Of a stretch of 64,000 nt of DNA, positions 53,200-63,754 are shown one piece after another. The position numbers were made by a program, and so were the translations under genes. A model generated the notes under the pieces. The model saw only the letters and a list, made by a program, of their open reading frames with translations. It was not told the DNA's origin and did no database searches. Every line of letters begins with the position of its first letter. Within the stretch, counting starts at the first letter, position 1. The stretch covers positions 81,233,835 through 81,297,834 of the forward strand of contig OZ024827.1 in the NCBI GenBank assembly GCA_964016985.1, read 5' to 3'. This stretch comes from Anodontia alba (taxonomy: Eukaryota > Mollusca > Bivalvia > Lucinida > Lucinidae).

Positions 53200-53420
53200 C
53201 CGCGCTTGCCCTAAATTTTCGGACAGACAGCTCTGCGCAAACATTGTAGACCTAGATCAGAAGCCGCGTAACGCTGTGTCTGATCAGGGTATTTACCGTT
53301 TGCCACTCTGCCAAAAACTTTCAGACACATCAATAATTAGTCAAATGGATTTGAAAAACATTTTTGACCAGTTTGGTAAAGAGTTGAGGTGACCGAATAC
53401 TTAGGGTAAATACGCTATAT
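53200..53420. mobile_element. Tc-K type MITE
   Basis: GCTTGCCCTAAATTTTCGGA on the left, CCGAATACTTAGGGTAAATA on the right; the interior hairpin is decayed (AGAAGCCGCGTAACGCTGTG). Confidence 0.7.
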
Positions 53421-53475
53421 ACATTGTATTTATAAATTCAGTGTCAAGAGAAGTGCTAAAGGTACATTATATATA

Positions 53476-55056
53476 TACTACTCAAAGTTTGCTAAAGATC
53501 ACTTTTTTGACGTCAGATATTTTGTTCATATTATCACCATCTATAATCAAATTGCTACTAAAGGTAAATCGATGTTCGGGCCTCATAAACGTGTAATGCA
53601 GTTATTGATTTGACATGTACATTTTGCACGAGAAGCATGGGAAGAGGCCTACCCGTGAAAATCGTTGATTTATGGCCATTTGCCTTCATGTACATGCGTA
53701 CCTGAAACAAGGTTTTGCTAGTGTTATCGTCAAATTTTGATCGAATTTAACGTAAGGTATGGCAGACCGACAAGTTAGGCGTCGTCTAAGCGAAGAAGAG
53801 ATGAATAGGGGCATTGGAATGCTTGAGGCTGGGTTGTCACAGAGGGAGGTTGCTCGTGTTCTTGGGGTGTCCCAGAGCGTTGTCTCAAGAGTGTGGACTC
53901 GATTCCATTTGACTGGAAACGTAATGCATCAGCACGCCGGAGGTCGTGAACGCTCAACAACTCGAGCTCAAGACCGATATATCGCTCTACAAGCCCGACG
54001 TCACCGGTTCAACAACGCAACAACGTTACGTAGCGAATTGCAGAACGCTACCGGTGTTCGTTTAAGTACGCAGACCATTAGAAATCGGTTGCATGAAGCT
54101 GGCTTGAGGTCACGACGACCTGCAATACGCATCCCATTGACACGACACCATGTTCAGGAGCGTTTAGAATGGGCACGAGATCATGTTACGTGGGCCCTTA
54201 ATGACTGGACCCCTATTCTTTTCACTGATGAGTCCAGGTTTTGTGTGGACTTCACTTACAGGCGGGCTAGGGTCTGGAGGATGCGAAATGAACGTTTTGC
54301 TGAAGTTTGTATTGCAGAGCATGATCGCTATGGCGGGGGTTCAGTTATGGTGTGGGCGGGAATTAGCCCTCAGGGGAAAACGACCTGCACGTCATCGATA
54401 ACGGCACACTGACGGCAGAGAGGTACGTCAATGAAAATTTGGATGTTCATGTTCGCCCATATGCAGGTGCTATAGGTCCTGATTTCATTCTGATGGATGA
54501 TAATGCCCATGCCCATAGGGCCCGCATCACCAACCGGTACCTTGAGCAAGCTGCAATTGTGCGATTGGATTGGCCAGCGAGATCCCCTGATTTAAATCCC
54601 ATAGAACATGCATTGGATATGCTGCAGAAAGCCATTTCTTCTCGCCAGGTCCAACCAGCAACTGTCCGGGAGCTCAAATAGGCTCTCATTGAGGAGTGGG
54701 CCCAGCTTCCTCAGCATAAGCTCCGTAGACTTATCGGTAGCATGCGACGGCGATGTCAGGCCGTAATCAATGCCCACAGGCACCATACACGCTATTAACT
54801 AAGCTAAAACTCACAGACTAGTGATTTTCCTGATTTTCAGATTTCCGCCAGCAATCCTAAAAATGTTGATTTTCGACCCTTACGTTCCATCCGCCATATT
54901 CACGCATCAATGAACACTTACTTGGCCATTACTTTATTAAAAATGAATTCTTAAATGAATAACGCTTCCAAAAATGATCTAATTTCTCATGTCGTTTCAA
55001 TCTATTAAAAGTAGTAGACATTATAAAATGTGATCCTTAGCAAACTTTGAGTAGTA
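53476..55056 (+). mobile_element. Tc1-type transposon, nearly complete
   Basis: Inverted ends CTACTCAAAGTTTGCTAAAG-ATCAC (left, from 53478) and the complement of the right end CTACTCAAAGTTTGCTAAGG-ATCAC (to 55054), about 25 bp with one difference, each bounded by TA. The 1.58-kb element carries one transposase gene in the plus orientation. Confidence 0.92.
53759..54798 (+). pseudogene. Tc1-type transposase, one frameshift and one stop
   Basis: From ATG 53759 it has N-terminal helix-turn-helix segments (QREVARVLGVSQSVVSRVW) and a basic linker; the DDE domain follows with LFTDESRF (first Asp), then GSVMVWAGI. A one-base loss near 54380 shifts the frame; it resumes with ENLDVHVRPYAGAI, LMDDNAHAHRA (second Asp) and SPDLNPIEHALDML (Glu in the third position, DD34E type). 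A TAG at 54679 cuts it, but the frame reads on to RHHTRY and TAA at 54796-54798. It is about 346 codons long, the usual length for Tc1. It is probably inactive but only lightly damaged, so young. Confidence 0.92.
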
Positions 55057-55221
55057 TATATATACGTATACTTGTCTGGTGAAATTCGATGTTCGCATTA
55101 ACCGTGTGCTAAAGCAGTAAACAGTGGATACAATACTCAGACTGCGCTTATGCACGGCGTAGTAAGGTCATTCGTTGTTTGTTTATGTAACAATTAAGGC
55201 TTTTATGCCCCGTTTTTAAAT

Positions 55222-55445
55222 GAGCCAGCGCATGACAAAACCTATAAAATGGCTTGTGCGCCCAGCGAAGATTCAGATCAGCCTAGGCACTCGCCCAGTC
55301 TGATCAGTCTTCGCTGTCCGCATGAAGATAGCTTGGGTCCTTAGCTACCCATTGAGCGCCCGGCGAAGACTGATCAGGATGGGCGGATGCCCAGGATGAT
55401 CTGAGTCTTCGCTAAGCGCACATGCCATTTTGTGATGGCTCATGT
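55222..55445. mobile_element. Foldback MITE with GAGCCAGCGCATGAC ends
   Basis: GAGCCAGCGCATGACAAAAC on the left; the right end TTTTGTGATGGCTCATG is shortened. The interior GCGAAGACTGATCAGGATGG is as at 17992. Confidence 0.72.
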
Positions 55446-55936
55446 TATATTCGCAAGAAAACGGCCCGTATCACTTACACAGACAACAAGTGCCTGATAA
55501 GACTACGCGTTTGCGCAGACTGGTCAGGGCCTTCACTGCTCGGTTAAGATAATCAATGACCAGTGTAATCTATATTGACAAGTAGAGAAAGCGCCGATCA
55601 GACTGTGCACATGTGCAGCCTGTAGGAGGCTTCGTTGTTTGCTTATAAGGCATATTTCTAGTGTTGACATTAAATAGATACGAATCGCAACGTCAACGTC
55701 AGAAAACATACCTACGGACATGCGCATCCAGCGAAGATTCAGATCAGCCTGTGCATTCGCAGTCTGCTCAGAATCTTCACTTGGAGCATTTTGAATAGCC
55801 AATTATTCAAAGTTACTTCATGCGGATATCGAAGACTCTGATCAGACTGATTTGAGTCTTCGTTTGGCGCAAATGTCAGAAGGTAGATTTTCACACGCTA
55901 ATGTTATACACGCCTGAACGACTCCAGATAAATGCT
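55446..55936. repeat. Decayed GCGAAGA(C/T)TC repeats
   Basis: CCAGCGAAGATTCAGATCAG, GAAGACTCTGATCAGACTGA and similar phrases; likely pieces of the neighbouring family. No gene. Confidence 0.5.
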
Positions 55937-56177
55937 ATAAAATGAGTTAGCACAAGACAAAACCTACAATAAAACTGTACTAAGGTCAGCCTGCACGTCC
56001 ATCCGGTATGGCAAGGGTTCACGTTTAATCCTCTTTGGATAGCCCGGAAGCTGGCTGTAGAAGGCAAGTGCGATCAGCGAAGACTCTGATCAGACTGCGC
56101 GCCTGCGCAGGCTGATCTGAGTCTTCGCTGATTGCACAAGTCTCATGTAGGTTTTGTCGCGTGCCGGCTTATGTAAG
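55937..56177. mobile_element. Foldback MITE with AGCACAAGACAAAACC ends
   Basis: GAGTTAGCACAAGACAAAAC faces GTTTTGTCGCGTGCCGGCTT; the centre CGAAGACTCTGATCAGACTG with CGCGCCTGCGCAGGCTGATC is a strong hairpin. Confidence 0.75.
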
Positions 56178-56354
56178 GAGTTCTTTTGAAAGGCAGAAAT
56201 ATAAACCGCAATTATTTCTTTTCACAAAATCAATCACATATTGGGTTTTACATGTTAGATGTCTCTAACGCCCCTTCAACGGAACTGTAGTCATTTCGGA
56301 ATGATAATGTGTGTGTTAATCAATTGTATATTATTTAGCGAGGAGTGCCTTAAA

Positions 56355-56549
56355 TTTCGATGTATCTTGTATGTACTCATTAGAATCGCATTGATGATGC
56401 GATTCTAATTTAGGATACACAACATACATTTCATGATAAAATAGGAAAATGTCCCTGAAATATCCATAAATATTTGTTTTCTTGGGCTATCAAGATAATT
56501 TTCGAGTTTGAATTAGCCATCGGTATTCGAGTCGTTGAGGGTTTTTGTA
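56355..56549. mobile_element. Tc-T MITE, partial
   Basis: The hairpin GTACTCATTAGAATCGCATT faces GATGCGATTCTAATTTAGG; the right part ATTCGAGTCGTTGAGGGTTT is the family end. The left end is missing. Confidence 0.7.
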
Positions 56550-56555
56550 CATGTA

Positions 56556-56763
56556 TACAGCAAAACATGTGTAAGACAGCCACCTTCGAGACTGACTTTA
56601 AATAGTGGTTGATGTGGAAAAAGTTGTCTGTCTTATAAAGGTACATGTCATGTAATTTTGCTAGCAAAATTACATGACATGTACCTTTATAAGACAACCG
56701 CCTTTTCACTTCAACCACTAAGGTCAATTTCAAAGGTGGCTGTCTTACACAGGTTTTACTGTA
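56556..56763. mobile_element. Tc-J foldback MITE
   Basis: TACAGCAAAACATGTGTAAG with ACAGCCACCTT at the left; the complement CTTACACAGGTTTTACTGTA at the right. The centre ATGTCATGTAATTTTGCTAG is a perfect palindrome. It sits directly after a Tc-T copy. Confidence 0.85.
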
Positions 56764-57450
56764 TAGCAAATGTCCATGTCAGCATGACTTCGCTGGGTCA
56801 CCGGGATGGATTCTTTGCTGGTCGCATTAGCTCCGAAGACCTCTTTTCATATGACGATACTATTATTATAATTATGCCGCATCAAGTGAAAATGTGTCTT
56901 CGAACATATACCATGTGAGCAGCCTTGCATAGTCTTAACCTGTCTTTGCTTCCCCCCGCCCCCCCCCCCCCCCCCCCCCCCATCCGCCCCCCGAACGGAC
57001 TGCGAACGGTGACCAGACTTTATAGATGAGCAGGCTGATTTGAGCCTACGCTGTCCGCTTACAGTATGCTCGAACGCATCATTTCACTATGCAGCCCCAT
57101 TACTACCAGTAAGTTTTGCCATTTTAACAGGTTTGCTTATTAAACGCTCTGCATACTGGTTAAGTTTGCAGCAGATGTTATTTTGTAGTATTTCTTCTTA
57201 TAAGAAGGCAGATTGCATGAAATGCCTAACCTTATTCTGTGGGAAAAAATGGAAAATTACAATCTATTTGACATCGGCTGAATTTGACAAGTGTGCATTG
57301 AAGGTTAAGGACCGTATGAAAAAAAAAAAATAAATAAAACACACACTTTGATCAGATTACAATTCACCCTATCTACTGTTAGTGGGTAAATCGGACAAGA
57401 CTTAAACAGATCACTGAACAGGAAAGTTATCGCTTCAAAGAATACTGGAT
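56764..57450. other. Poly-C tract and decayed repeats, no gene
   Basis: CCCCCCGCCC then about 27 C at 56953-56981. GCAGATTGCATGAAATGCC near 57208 is the small foldback core also at 3555. Nothing else is recognised. Confidence 0.5.
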
Positions 57451-57760
57451 CATCACGAAAATACGCCTATATAACTTTGACCACCTTAAACCCCACTTTT
57501 ATACAGTAAAACTGGGGTTTATAGGGATATACATTACTTTTCTTATTTCTGCTCAAATACATAAATTGTGGGTACTTGTTAGAACCGCCTCGCCAAGGCG
57601 GTTCTAACAAGTACCCAGAATCTATGTTTAGAGCAGAAATATGAAAACTACCAGAATTTTTCATTTGAAAGTTTTCATTTTTTTTTTTTTTTTTTTTTTT
57701 TGTGTGTGTATGTGTGTGGTAAAATTCTCAATATATTTGAATAGGTGTGTTTTCGTAATG
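57451..57760. mobile_element. Foldback element FB-A with poly-T insertion
   Basis: Ends CATCACGAAAATACGCC and TAGGTGTGTTTTCGTAATG; hairpin CCGCCTCGCCAAGGCGG; a T run of 25 at 57678-57702 interrupts the right arm. Confidence 0.85.
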
Positions 57761-57887
57761 ATTGTTGCAAAATACATGTATCAGTGGCTAGTTGGACACT
57801 GTTTCAACAGCACAGACAATCTCGGATTTGCATGTCATTTGCCTACATTTTGTGTTTAGTCATTTGTGTTGGACACAGTCGAGGACA

Positions 57888-57905
57888 CAGGTTTATAAAT
57901 ATAAG
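57888..57905 (+). promoter_or_regulatory. Candidate TATA box of the hydantoinase-DUF917 gene
   Basis: CAGGTTTATAAATATAAG lies about 170 bases before the start codon, the right distance for a short 5' UTR. It is a sequence resemblance only, in an AT-rich genome. A TTTTACAG near 57997 could also be the 3' end of a 5' UTR intron. Confidence 0.3.
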
Positions 57906-58066
57906 AAACGCGAGGCTACTGTTTCCCGGCTGTACTGTGTCAATAGAAAATTGTAACCAGGTCACAGGTATAGTAGTTATACCTATATTTTACAGGTTAT
58001 ATCGCTGACTATAGTTTGGACGTTAAATTGTACATGTATTGAACACAGTTTTGTGTAGATTTGATA

Positions 58067-61000
58067 ATGACGAATATGGCTTTAGTCATCGGAATTGATG
58101 TAGGAGGTACCAACACAGATGCTATTGTCATTGATAAAAGTTCGGATAGAAAGGCGAAGGTTTTGTCTGATGCTAAGACTTTAACAACAGCCGATATCAC
58201 GTCCGGTGTGAAAGAAGCAATTCGTTTAGCCTTACTGAAACTTGAGGACCGGTTCGTCGAACTCGCCGTGCAACAAGTCAACATTGGAACTACACATTTT
58301 ATAAACGCAATAGTTGAGGGAAAGAGACTTGCGAAGGTTTCGGTTATACGTCTTTGTGGGACTGCGTCCAAAAGACTTCCGCCATTCAGTGACTTTCCTG
58401 AGAATACTGCTGAATATATCAAAGGTAATGTTTTCTTAGTAAATGGAGGATATCAATTTGACGGACAGAAAATAACAGATATTGATGAAGCTGAAATCAT
58501 TTCTGCGTTGGAAAACTTGAAGAAATGTGGAGATCGCCACATTGTAGTGTCAGGAATATTTTCACCAGTGCGAGCAGATCAAGAGAACGAGGTTGTTGAA
58601 TTGATACGTAAGCACTACCCTGAAGCCAGTGTAACTGCAAGTAAGTCAATAGGAAGACTAGGTCTGTTAGAAAGGGAGAATGCAGCAATTCTAAATGAAT
58701 GTATTAAACCACTTTGTGCAGAGGCAATTAGTGGCTTTAGGAAGTCTTTGCAAGAGCTAGGCTTGAACTGCCCTATGTACTTAACACAAAATGACGGAAC
58801 AATACTCAGCGAAGAGATGGCCTTGAAGTTTCCAGTGCACACATTCGCATCTGGAGCTACCAACAGCATGAGAGGTGCTGCTTTCTTGTCAGGATTAAAA
58901 GACGCTTTAGTTGTAGACATAGGTGGTACTAGCACTGACGTTGGAGTGTTAATTAAAGGATTTCCAAGACACGCTTCATCCGAGGTTAAAATTGGTGGCA
59001 TAAGAACAAACTTTCGCATGCCTGATGTTCTTAGCATTGGACTCGGTGGAGGATCTTATGTAAGACAAGTGAAAGATAAAATCAGAGTTGGCCCACAAAG
59101 TGCTGGCTATAATATAGTAAATGAAGCGTATGTATTTGGAAACGATGATGACAGGAAAGGCAGAAAAATAACAGCCACTGATATCGCCGTAGCGGAAGGT
59201 ATTGCACAGGTGGGAAATAGTGTACAGGTTGAGTCAGTGTCTAAACAGATGATTCAAGAAGCTGTTGAAGTCATTCACGAAAAGATAACTGACTGCATTG
59301 ATCAAATGAGGTTTAATGATCGGAATCTACCATTAATTTTAGTGGGTGGAGGCAGTATTCTAGTGGACTTAAAACATACCTTCTCAGGTGTTTCTTCTAT
59401 AATCAAACCAGAACATTTTGACGTGGCAAATGCAGTTGGTGCAGCTTTAAGCCAGGTTTCTGCTAGTGTAGATGAAACTGTGGACCTAGAAAAATTTATC
59501 AGTAAATCAGAGCATGAGTCAACACGTGAGCTAGAGGGGTCTGAAGGTAAATCTGTTAAGCCTGATGATTCTACCAGTGACAGTGTCCGACAGGAACTTC
59601 TTAGGAATGCCCGAGATAAAGCGATTTCTGAAAGTATAGAAAAGGCTAAGAAAGGGGTTCTAAAAGCCGGAGGCATGGAGGGCTCAGTTGAGCTTCTGGA
59701 CAAAGAGGATATTCCGATATCATACATACCAGGGCACACACGTATTAAAGTAAAAGTAGTTGCTGAGCTAAAAGCAAATGTAGGAGATAACTGTTATATT
59801 GAGACAGAAACACTTAAGCCAAAAACTGCATCCAGCGCTAAAGTGAAACAAAAACAAACTGTTTCAGTTGCCGGCAAGCTTTTGGAAGAAACGGCATTTA
59901 ATTTGAGGAAACATCCTCCATACACAAACGAAAAGACTGGTGAGTGGTTCCTAGACGAATATGACATAGAATGTATAAGTATAGGGGCTGGTATTTTGGG
60001 TGCCGGTGGAGGCGGAAATCCCCACCTTGCTAAAGTCGCTGCTCTTAGAGCTATGAAGGATGGTAAACAGTTCAGAGTGATAACGTCTTCTAAGTTCTTC
60101 AAGAGTGCTGACAGGTTTAATGATTTGGTAGTGATTGTAGCATTTATGGGTGCACCTCTGGTGCTGTACGAGAAACTCATGTCAGGAAATGAAACCAAGG
60201 GGGCGCTAGAGGCCATGCAAGATATTTACAACATAGGTAAATACAAGGATGGACAGTTGATTGAGGACAAAGATGTTGTTATAGAAAAAGAAGATGATAT
60301 AACTTTTATTAATGATTATAAACCTGCTAGAGAAACTGTTCATGGAGAAATTGGAGGAAAACGAGTTGGGGCAGTGATGAGTGCAGAAATAGGAGGAATG
60401 AATTGTATAGAGCCACTACTAGTAGGAGCGGAACTTGGAGTACCTGTCCTAGATTGTGATGGAATGGGGAGAGCGTTCCCTGAGCTTCAGATGTTTGCCC
60501 CGTTCATTTATGATTGCGACTGCTTCCCGTCAGCAATAGCGGATGACAAAGGACGACGAAGCGTAGTTCTGAGAGCAAGCAATGCTAAGCAATTAGAAGA
60601 CAGCTTCCGTCGAGCTGTTATAAGCATGGGTTGTTCTGGTGGTGTAGTTTTGTCACATTTTAACCAAGATCAAGTCCTAAATTATACAGTGCAGCACAGT
60701 TTAAGTTTCGCTTGGCGGACAGGAAACACTATAATGGAAGCCAGAACAGCGGGTACTTCGGCAGTGGAGGAAATAATTAAGTTTACCAATGGAAAGCTCC
60801 TTATAAATGGTAAACTATCCGACGTGAAAAGGGAGATAACCGGCGGGTTTTCTAAGGGAGCTATTTCTGTAGATGGTTTGGAGATTTATTCTGGCCAGAA
60901 AGTTACTATCGATTTTCAGAATGAGTTTCTGGTAGCTCGATCAAAACATAATGATGAATCAGGGGAGGTCATTGCTTGTGTTCCAGACCTGATTACGGTT

Positions 61001-61207
61001 CTTGATATAGATACAGCACAGCCTATATCAACAGACGAGGTGCATTATGGAATGCGCGTGAGTGTCGTTGCAATACCTGTTGCACCATTAATGGCCACAG
61101 AGAAAGCGTTAAAGTGGGTGGGACCACAAGCGTTTGGCTACCCAGAGGATGTACACTACAAACCTGTGTCGACATGTCCTACATATGAGCCGGTTGGACC
61201 AAAGTAA
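58067..61207 (+). CDS. Hydantoinase/oxoprolinase-DUF917 fusion protein, single exon
   Basis: 1046 residues without interruption. I start at ATG 58067 (A at -3); ATG 58076 is an alternative three codons in. The first part is a hydantoinase/oxoprolinase A-type ATPase of the actin-like fold: GIDVGGTNTDAIVID (residues about 9-23, phosphate-1 loop), GTTHFINAI, then GATNSMRGAAFLSG and VVDIGGTSTDVGVL (about 280-296, phosphate-2), GLGGGSYV, and ILVGGGSILV near 425. A charged linker rich in Ser and Glu follows (about 470-520). From about 625 is a DUF917 domain (S-methyl-thiohydantoin desulfurase-like): GAGILGAGGGGNPHL, EIGGMNCIEPLLVGAELGVP (about 773), CDGMGRAFPELQM. Bacteria usually encode the two domains as separate neighbouring genes; fusions are known from fungi. 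No signal or membrane helix, so cytosolic. The substrate is unknown; ATP-dependent opening or desulfuration of a hydantoin-like ring is an inference from family. The lack of introns contrasts with the other two host genes. Confidence 0.92.
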   Translation: MTNMALVIGIDVGGTNTDAIVIDKSSDRKAKVLSDAKTLTTADITSGVKEAIRLALLKLEDRFVELAVQQVNIGTTHFINAIVEGKRLAKVSVIRLCGTASKRLPPFSDFPENTAEYIKGNVFLVNGGYQFDGQKITDIDEAEIISALENLKKCGDRHIVVSGIFSPVRADQENEVVELIRKHYPEASVTASKSIGRLGLLERENAAILNECIKPLCAEAISGFRKSLQELGLNCPMYLTQNDGTILSEEMALKFPVHTFASGATNSMRGAAFLSGLKDALVVDIGGTSTDVGVLIKGFPRHASSEVKIGGIRTNFRMPDVLSIGLGGGSYVRQVKDKIRVGPQSAGYNIVNEAYVFGNDDDRKGRKITATDIAVAEGIAQVGNSVQVESVSKQMIQEAVEVIHEKITDCIDQMRFNDRNLPLILVGGGSILVDLKHTFSGVSSIIKPEHFDVANAVGAALSQVSASVDETVDLEKFISKSEHESTRELEGSEGKSVKPDDSTSDSVRQELLRNARDKAISESIEKAKKGVLKAGGMEGSVELLDKEDIPISYIPGHTRIKVKVVAELKANVGDNCYIETETLKPKTASSAKVKQKQTVSVAGKLLEETAFNLRKHPPYTNEKTGEWFLDEYDIECISIGAGILGAGGGGNPHLAKVAALRAMKDGKQFRVITSSKFFKSADRFNDLVVIVAFMGAPLVLYEKLMSGNETKGALEAMQDIYNIGKYKDGQLIEDKDVVIEKEDDITFINDYKPARETVHGEIGGKRVGAVMSAEIGGMNCIEPLLVGAELGVPVLDCDGMGRAFPELQMFAPFIYDCDCFPSAIADDKGRRSVVLRASNAKQLEDSFRRAVISMGCSGGVVLSHFNQDQVLNYTVQHSLSFAWRTGNTIMEARTAGTSAVEEIIKFTNGKLLINGKLSDVKREITGGFSKGAISVDGLEIYSGQKVTIDFQNEFLVARSKHNDESGEVIACVPDLITVLDIDTAQPISTDEVHYGMRVSVVAIPVAPLMATEKALKWVGPQAFGYPEDVHYKPVSTCPTYEPVGPK

Positions 61208-61470
61208 ACTTCATGTTGAATCCGCACTATGCGAAAATTGGTCTACGGTGCGTTTGAGAACAGCGACAGTCCAGACTAGCATATGTATCTGCCCAATGTT
61301 TACTTTAAGTTGATATATCTGTAGTGGTTACAACAACAGGCTGCAAATACTCTGATCAAACTGGGTGTGCACGCTGATCTGGGCCTTCGCTGTCTGTATA
61401 AGCCACAAAGACCTATTTTTGCTTAGTATGACTCATATAGTAATGTATAGATCGTGTTATTTCCAAGTTC
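61208..61470. other. 3' flank of the hydantoinase-DUF917 gene
   Basis: No AATAAA is seen within the first 250 bases. A GCTGATCTGGGCCTTCGCTG phrase (61371) belongs to the repeat at 32015. Confidence 0.4.
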
Positions 61471-61545
61471 CTTCCCAACGTTATATTGAATCAACGTTGG
61501 CTCAACGTCGTAGATGGTCATCCAACGTTGGGTTAACATCATGCA
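61470..61545. repeat. AACGTTG foldback repeat
   Basis: CCAACGTTATATTGAATCAA, CGTTGGCTCAACGTCG and CATCCAACGTTGGGTTAAC; a palindrome-rich short repeat related in style to the AACGTC families. Confidence 0.6.
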
Positions 61546-61571
61546 TGCGATGCAGCGCTGCTGTTATAAAG

Positions 61572-61800
61572 GGGAGCGGATATACTCACACGGGAGGCAA
61601 CTCCTTCAGCAATATTTCCTCCCTACTAAAAAGGGGTCTACTTTGAAAGGAAAGAATTTGCTCCCAAGTGGGTGCAAATTCTTTCCTTTTAAAGTAGACC
61701 CCTTTTTAGAAGGGGCACATTGTACAGAAAAGCTAACAGGAAGCCAATAACTTTGTCTCTCTTGGAATAAGTGGCGGAATATCTACCATGCATTCAACCA
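61572..61800. mobile_element. TTAA-B family foldback element
   Basis: Core AAAAAGGGGTCTACTTTGAA with AGGAAAGAATTTGCTCCC faces TGCAAATTCTTTCCTTTTAA with AGTAGACCCC. Right part GTGGCGGAATATCTACCATG. The terminal TTAA is not clear on the left. Confidence 0.82.
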
Positions 61801-62459
61801 CTTTAGATGTTCGGGCCCTTGAGACTGTTGAAGTACATTTAGTATATTACTTGTAATAATGAAAGCAGTATTGAAGTGCTACTCGGTGGCAGTATAGGAG
61901 GCCATGTAATATCATATTTAGTCAAACCGAGTCGGCTATTTTCTAACTTTTGTTGTGTTCTGTATTTTCAAAGGATCCCCTTTTAGATTATTTTTGTGAT
62001 TAAAGTAACTGTCATTCAGTGCTTGTATGGAGGCCTTAAAACGTCATCCAGTACTTCGATATAGTGTCGATATAGTGTTTCACCCCTGAGTTTCTGAAGT
62101 GAACTCTGCTGTCGCTGAATTTGGACATGATGCAAGTAGGAATTTCCAGTCTAAAATCAAAAACAGCATAGATCCTGATGAGACGTCTCGAGCTGTCTCA
62201 TCTCGATCTACACTGTTTGCAGAGGTACCTGTTTTGGTCTGCAAGGGTTTAACTGACTATCGAGTGTCTAGATAACATATGTCAATAGTTAACTGCTTAA
62301 AGCGCTGCCATGGGGACGTGAGAGATGTCGCATGTTTTAATCACTCATGAACAGAGTGACTTATTCAATCCGAGTCTGCTATTTTCTATCTTTTGCTGTT
62401 TCTGTTTCTGCTTTAACACTAGTTTCAATTGGCGAAATTCTTCCCATTAGCCCGAATAA
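61801..62459. repeat. CCGAGTC dispersed repeats and a short hairpin element
   Basis: ACCGAGTCGGCTATTTTCTA (61924) and TCCGAGTCTGCTATTTTCTA (62370) are two copies of the repeat at 2930. Between them, at 62160-62252, GATCCTGATGAGACGTCTCG faces GAGCTGTCTCATCTCGATCT and ends TGCAAGGGTTTAAC, a TTAA-type MITE end. Confidence 0.55.
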
Positions 62460-62895
62460 GTCTGGAGACCCCAAACAGGGTAATTGGCAAACGGTACAGA
62501 CCAAGATCAGACGCCGCATCACTGTTTGCATACAGTTTAGTCGTTTTTCTATAGACATATCTAAACCGTGTAGTCTGACACATCTAAAATTGCAATTCGA
62601 CTCTTCTTATAAATAGTATAAATATTCAGTCTGAAATGGGCTTAGGTCAGAGCTCTGGTATAGACTTACAAAAATATACACAACTAACCCTCATCAACGC
62701 ATACAATACTGAATTAAATTCCCCACACTATATATTGGAAGAGTCAGGCTATGTAATTTAGATATTTCTAAAAAAAAAATGGCTTAACTATTTGCAAACA
62801 ATGGAGACCTGATCAGGCGCTGTATATTGCGGTGTCTGATCTAGGTCTGCACTGTCTGTCAATTACCGGTTTGCAGACTAAAATGGTTTACTTAT
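62460..62895. mobile_element. TTAA-type MITE, decayed, two hairpin segments
   Basis: GGCAAACGGTACAGACCAAG with CAGACGCCGCATC at 62486-62522, then ATTTGCAAACAATGGAGACC and GGTGTCTGATCTAGGTCTGC at 62788-62850. The layout matches 40925-41220, including CCCACACTATATATTGGAAG. Confidence 0.5.
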
Positions 62896-63516
62896 AGATA
62901 TTCATACACAAGGACCAAAACCACGCTGGATAAGCGGCGAGAGAGTCGACGAATGCGGATAATTTTATTAAGAGTCCTGCGTTTTCGACTGCCAAAATAA
63001 GAGTCGACGAACGCGGATTAATCGTTTTCGATTGCAAAATAATCGTTTTTAGCAGTCGAAAAGGTTGTTTATTATTAAATTGCTCCGCGTTCGTGGATTT
63101 TATTTTTCTCGTTCAGGATTGCCACCTATCCGGTGTGAAAACGAATTATACATGTGTGTTTACTATACATGTTGAAATAAAATGGAGTTGGAAGGTCTTT
63201 TTTTATGACTTTTGTTTTAATCTTCCAATTGTTAAAAATCTTTGCTTTATAAAAAAAAATGAAGAGAGGGACGGTCGAAAGATAGAACACAAACTTTTTT
63301 TTCTCTTTTTTTTTATTTTACCCAAAGGCGTGATTTTGGACACATCATTTTATAATATCATGTATTTCAAGGTTAAATTCAGTTGTATTCATATACGGAC
63401 ATAATTTGAAACGTTTCACAGTATAAGTGACCGTACTTAACGATTTTTGTTAGCAAAATCACACTTAATTATACCTTAACAAAATAGTGTATAGTCTTTC
63501 TACAAGAATAGTCATT
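62896..63516. other. AT-rich sequence with a small inverted AGTCGACGAAYGCGGAT repeat
   Basis: AGAGTCGACGAATGCGGATA (62940) and AGAGTCGACGAACGCGGATT (63000) are direct copies about 60 bp apart; TTGCTCCGCGTTCGTGGATT (63081) is a partial complement. No gene. Confidence 0.5.
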
Positions 63517-63737
63517 TTAACCCATTTAAGCCTAGCGTCCCATAAATAAGAGATTTGCAAACAGTGTAGACCCAGATCAGATTCTGCGGCGTCTGATCAG
63601 GGTCTACACTGTTTGCATGAAGTACAGAAATTTCTATAAGTTAAAATCCTATAAAACAAAAAGACAGCCCTTTAAATTGGAAATGAACCGGTCAAAAGAG
63701 ATACGGTGGAAGAGTCCATTCGGCATAAATGGATTAA
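63517..63737. mobile_element. piggyBac-like MITE (family TTAA-C)
   Basis: TTAACCCATTTAAGCCTAGC to CGGCATAAATGGATTAA; core GTGTAGACCCAGATCAG / CTGATCAGGGTCTACAC. Confidence 0.88.
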
Positions 63738-63754
63738 AGTTTGATTTTTATTTC

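Noticed and set aside
58009..60216. Long minus-strand frames opposite the hydantoinase-DUF917 gene
   Set aside because: They are antisense shadows of a well-supported coding frame; no domain is recognisable in them.
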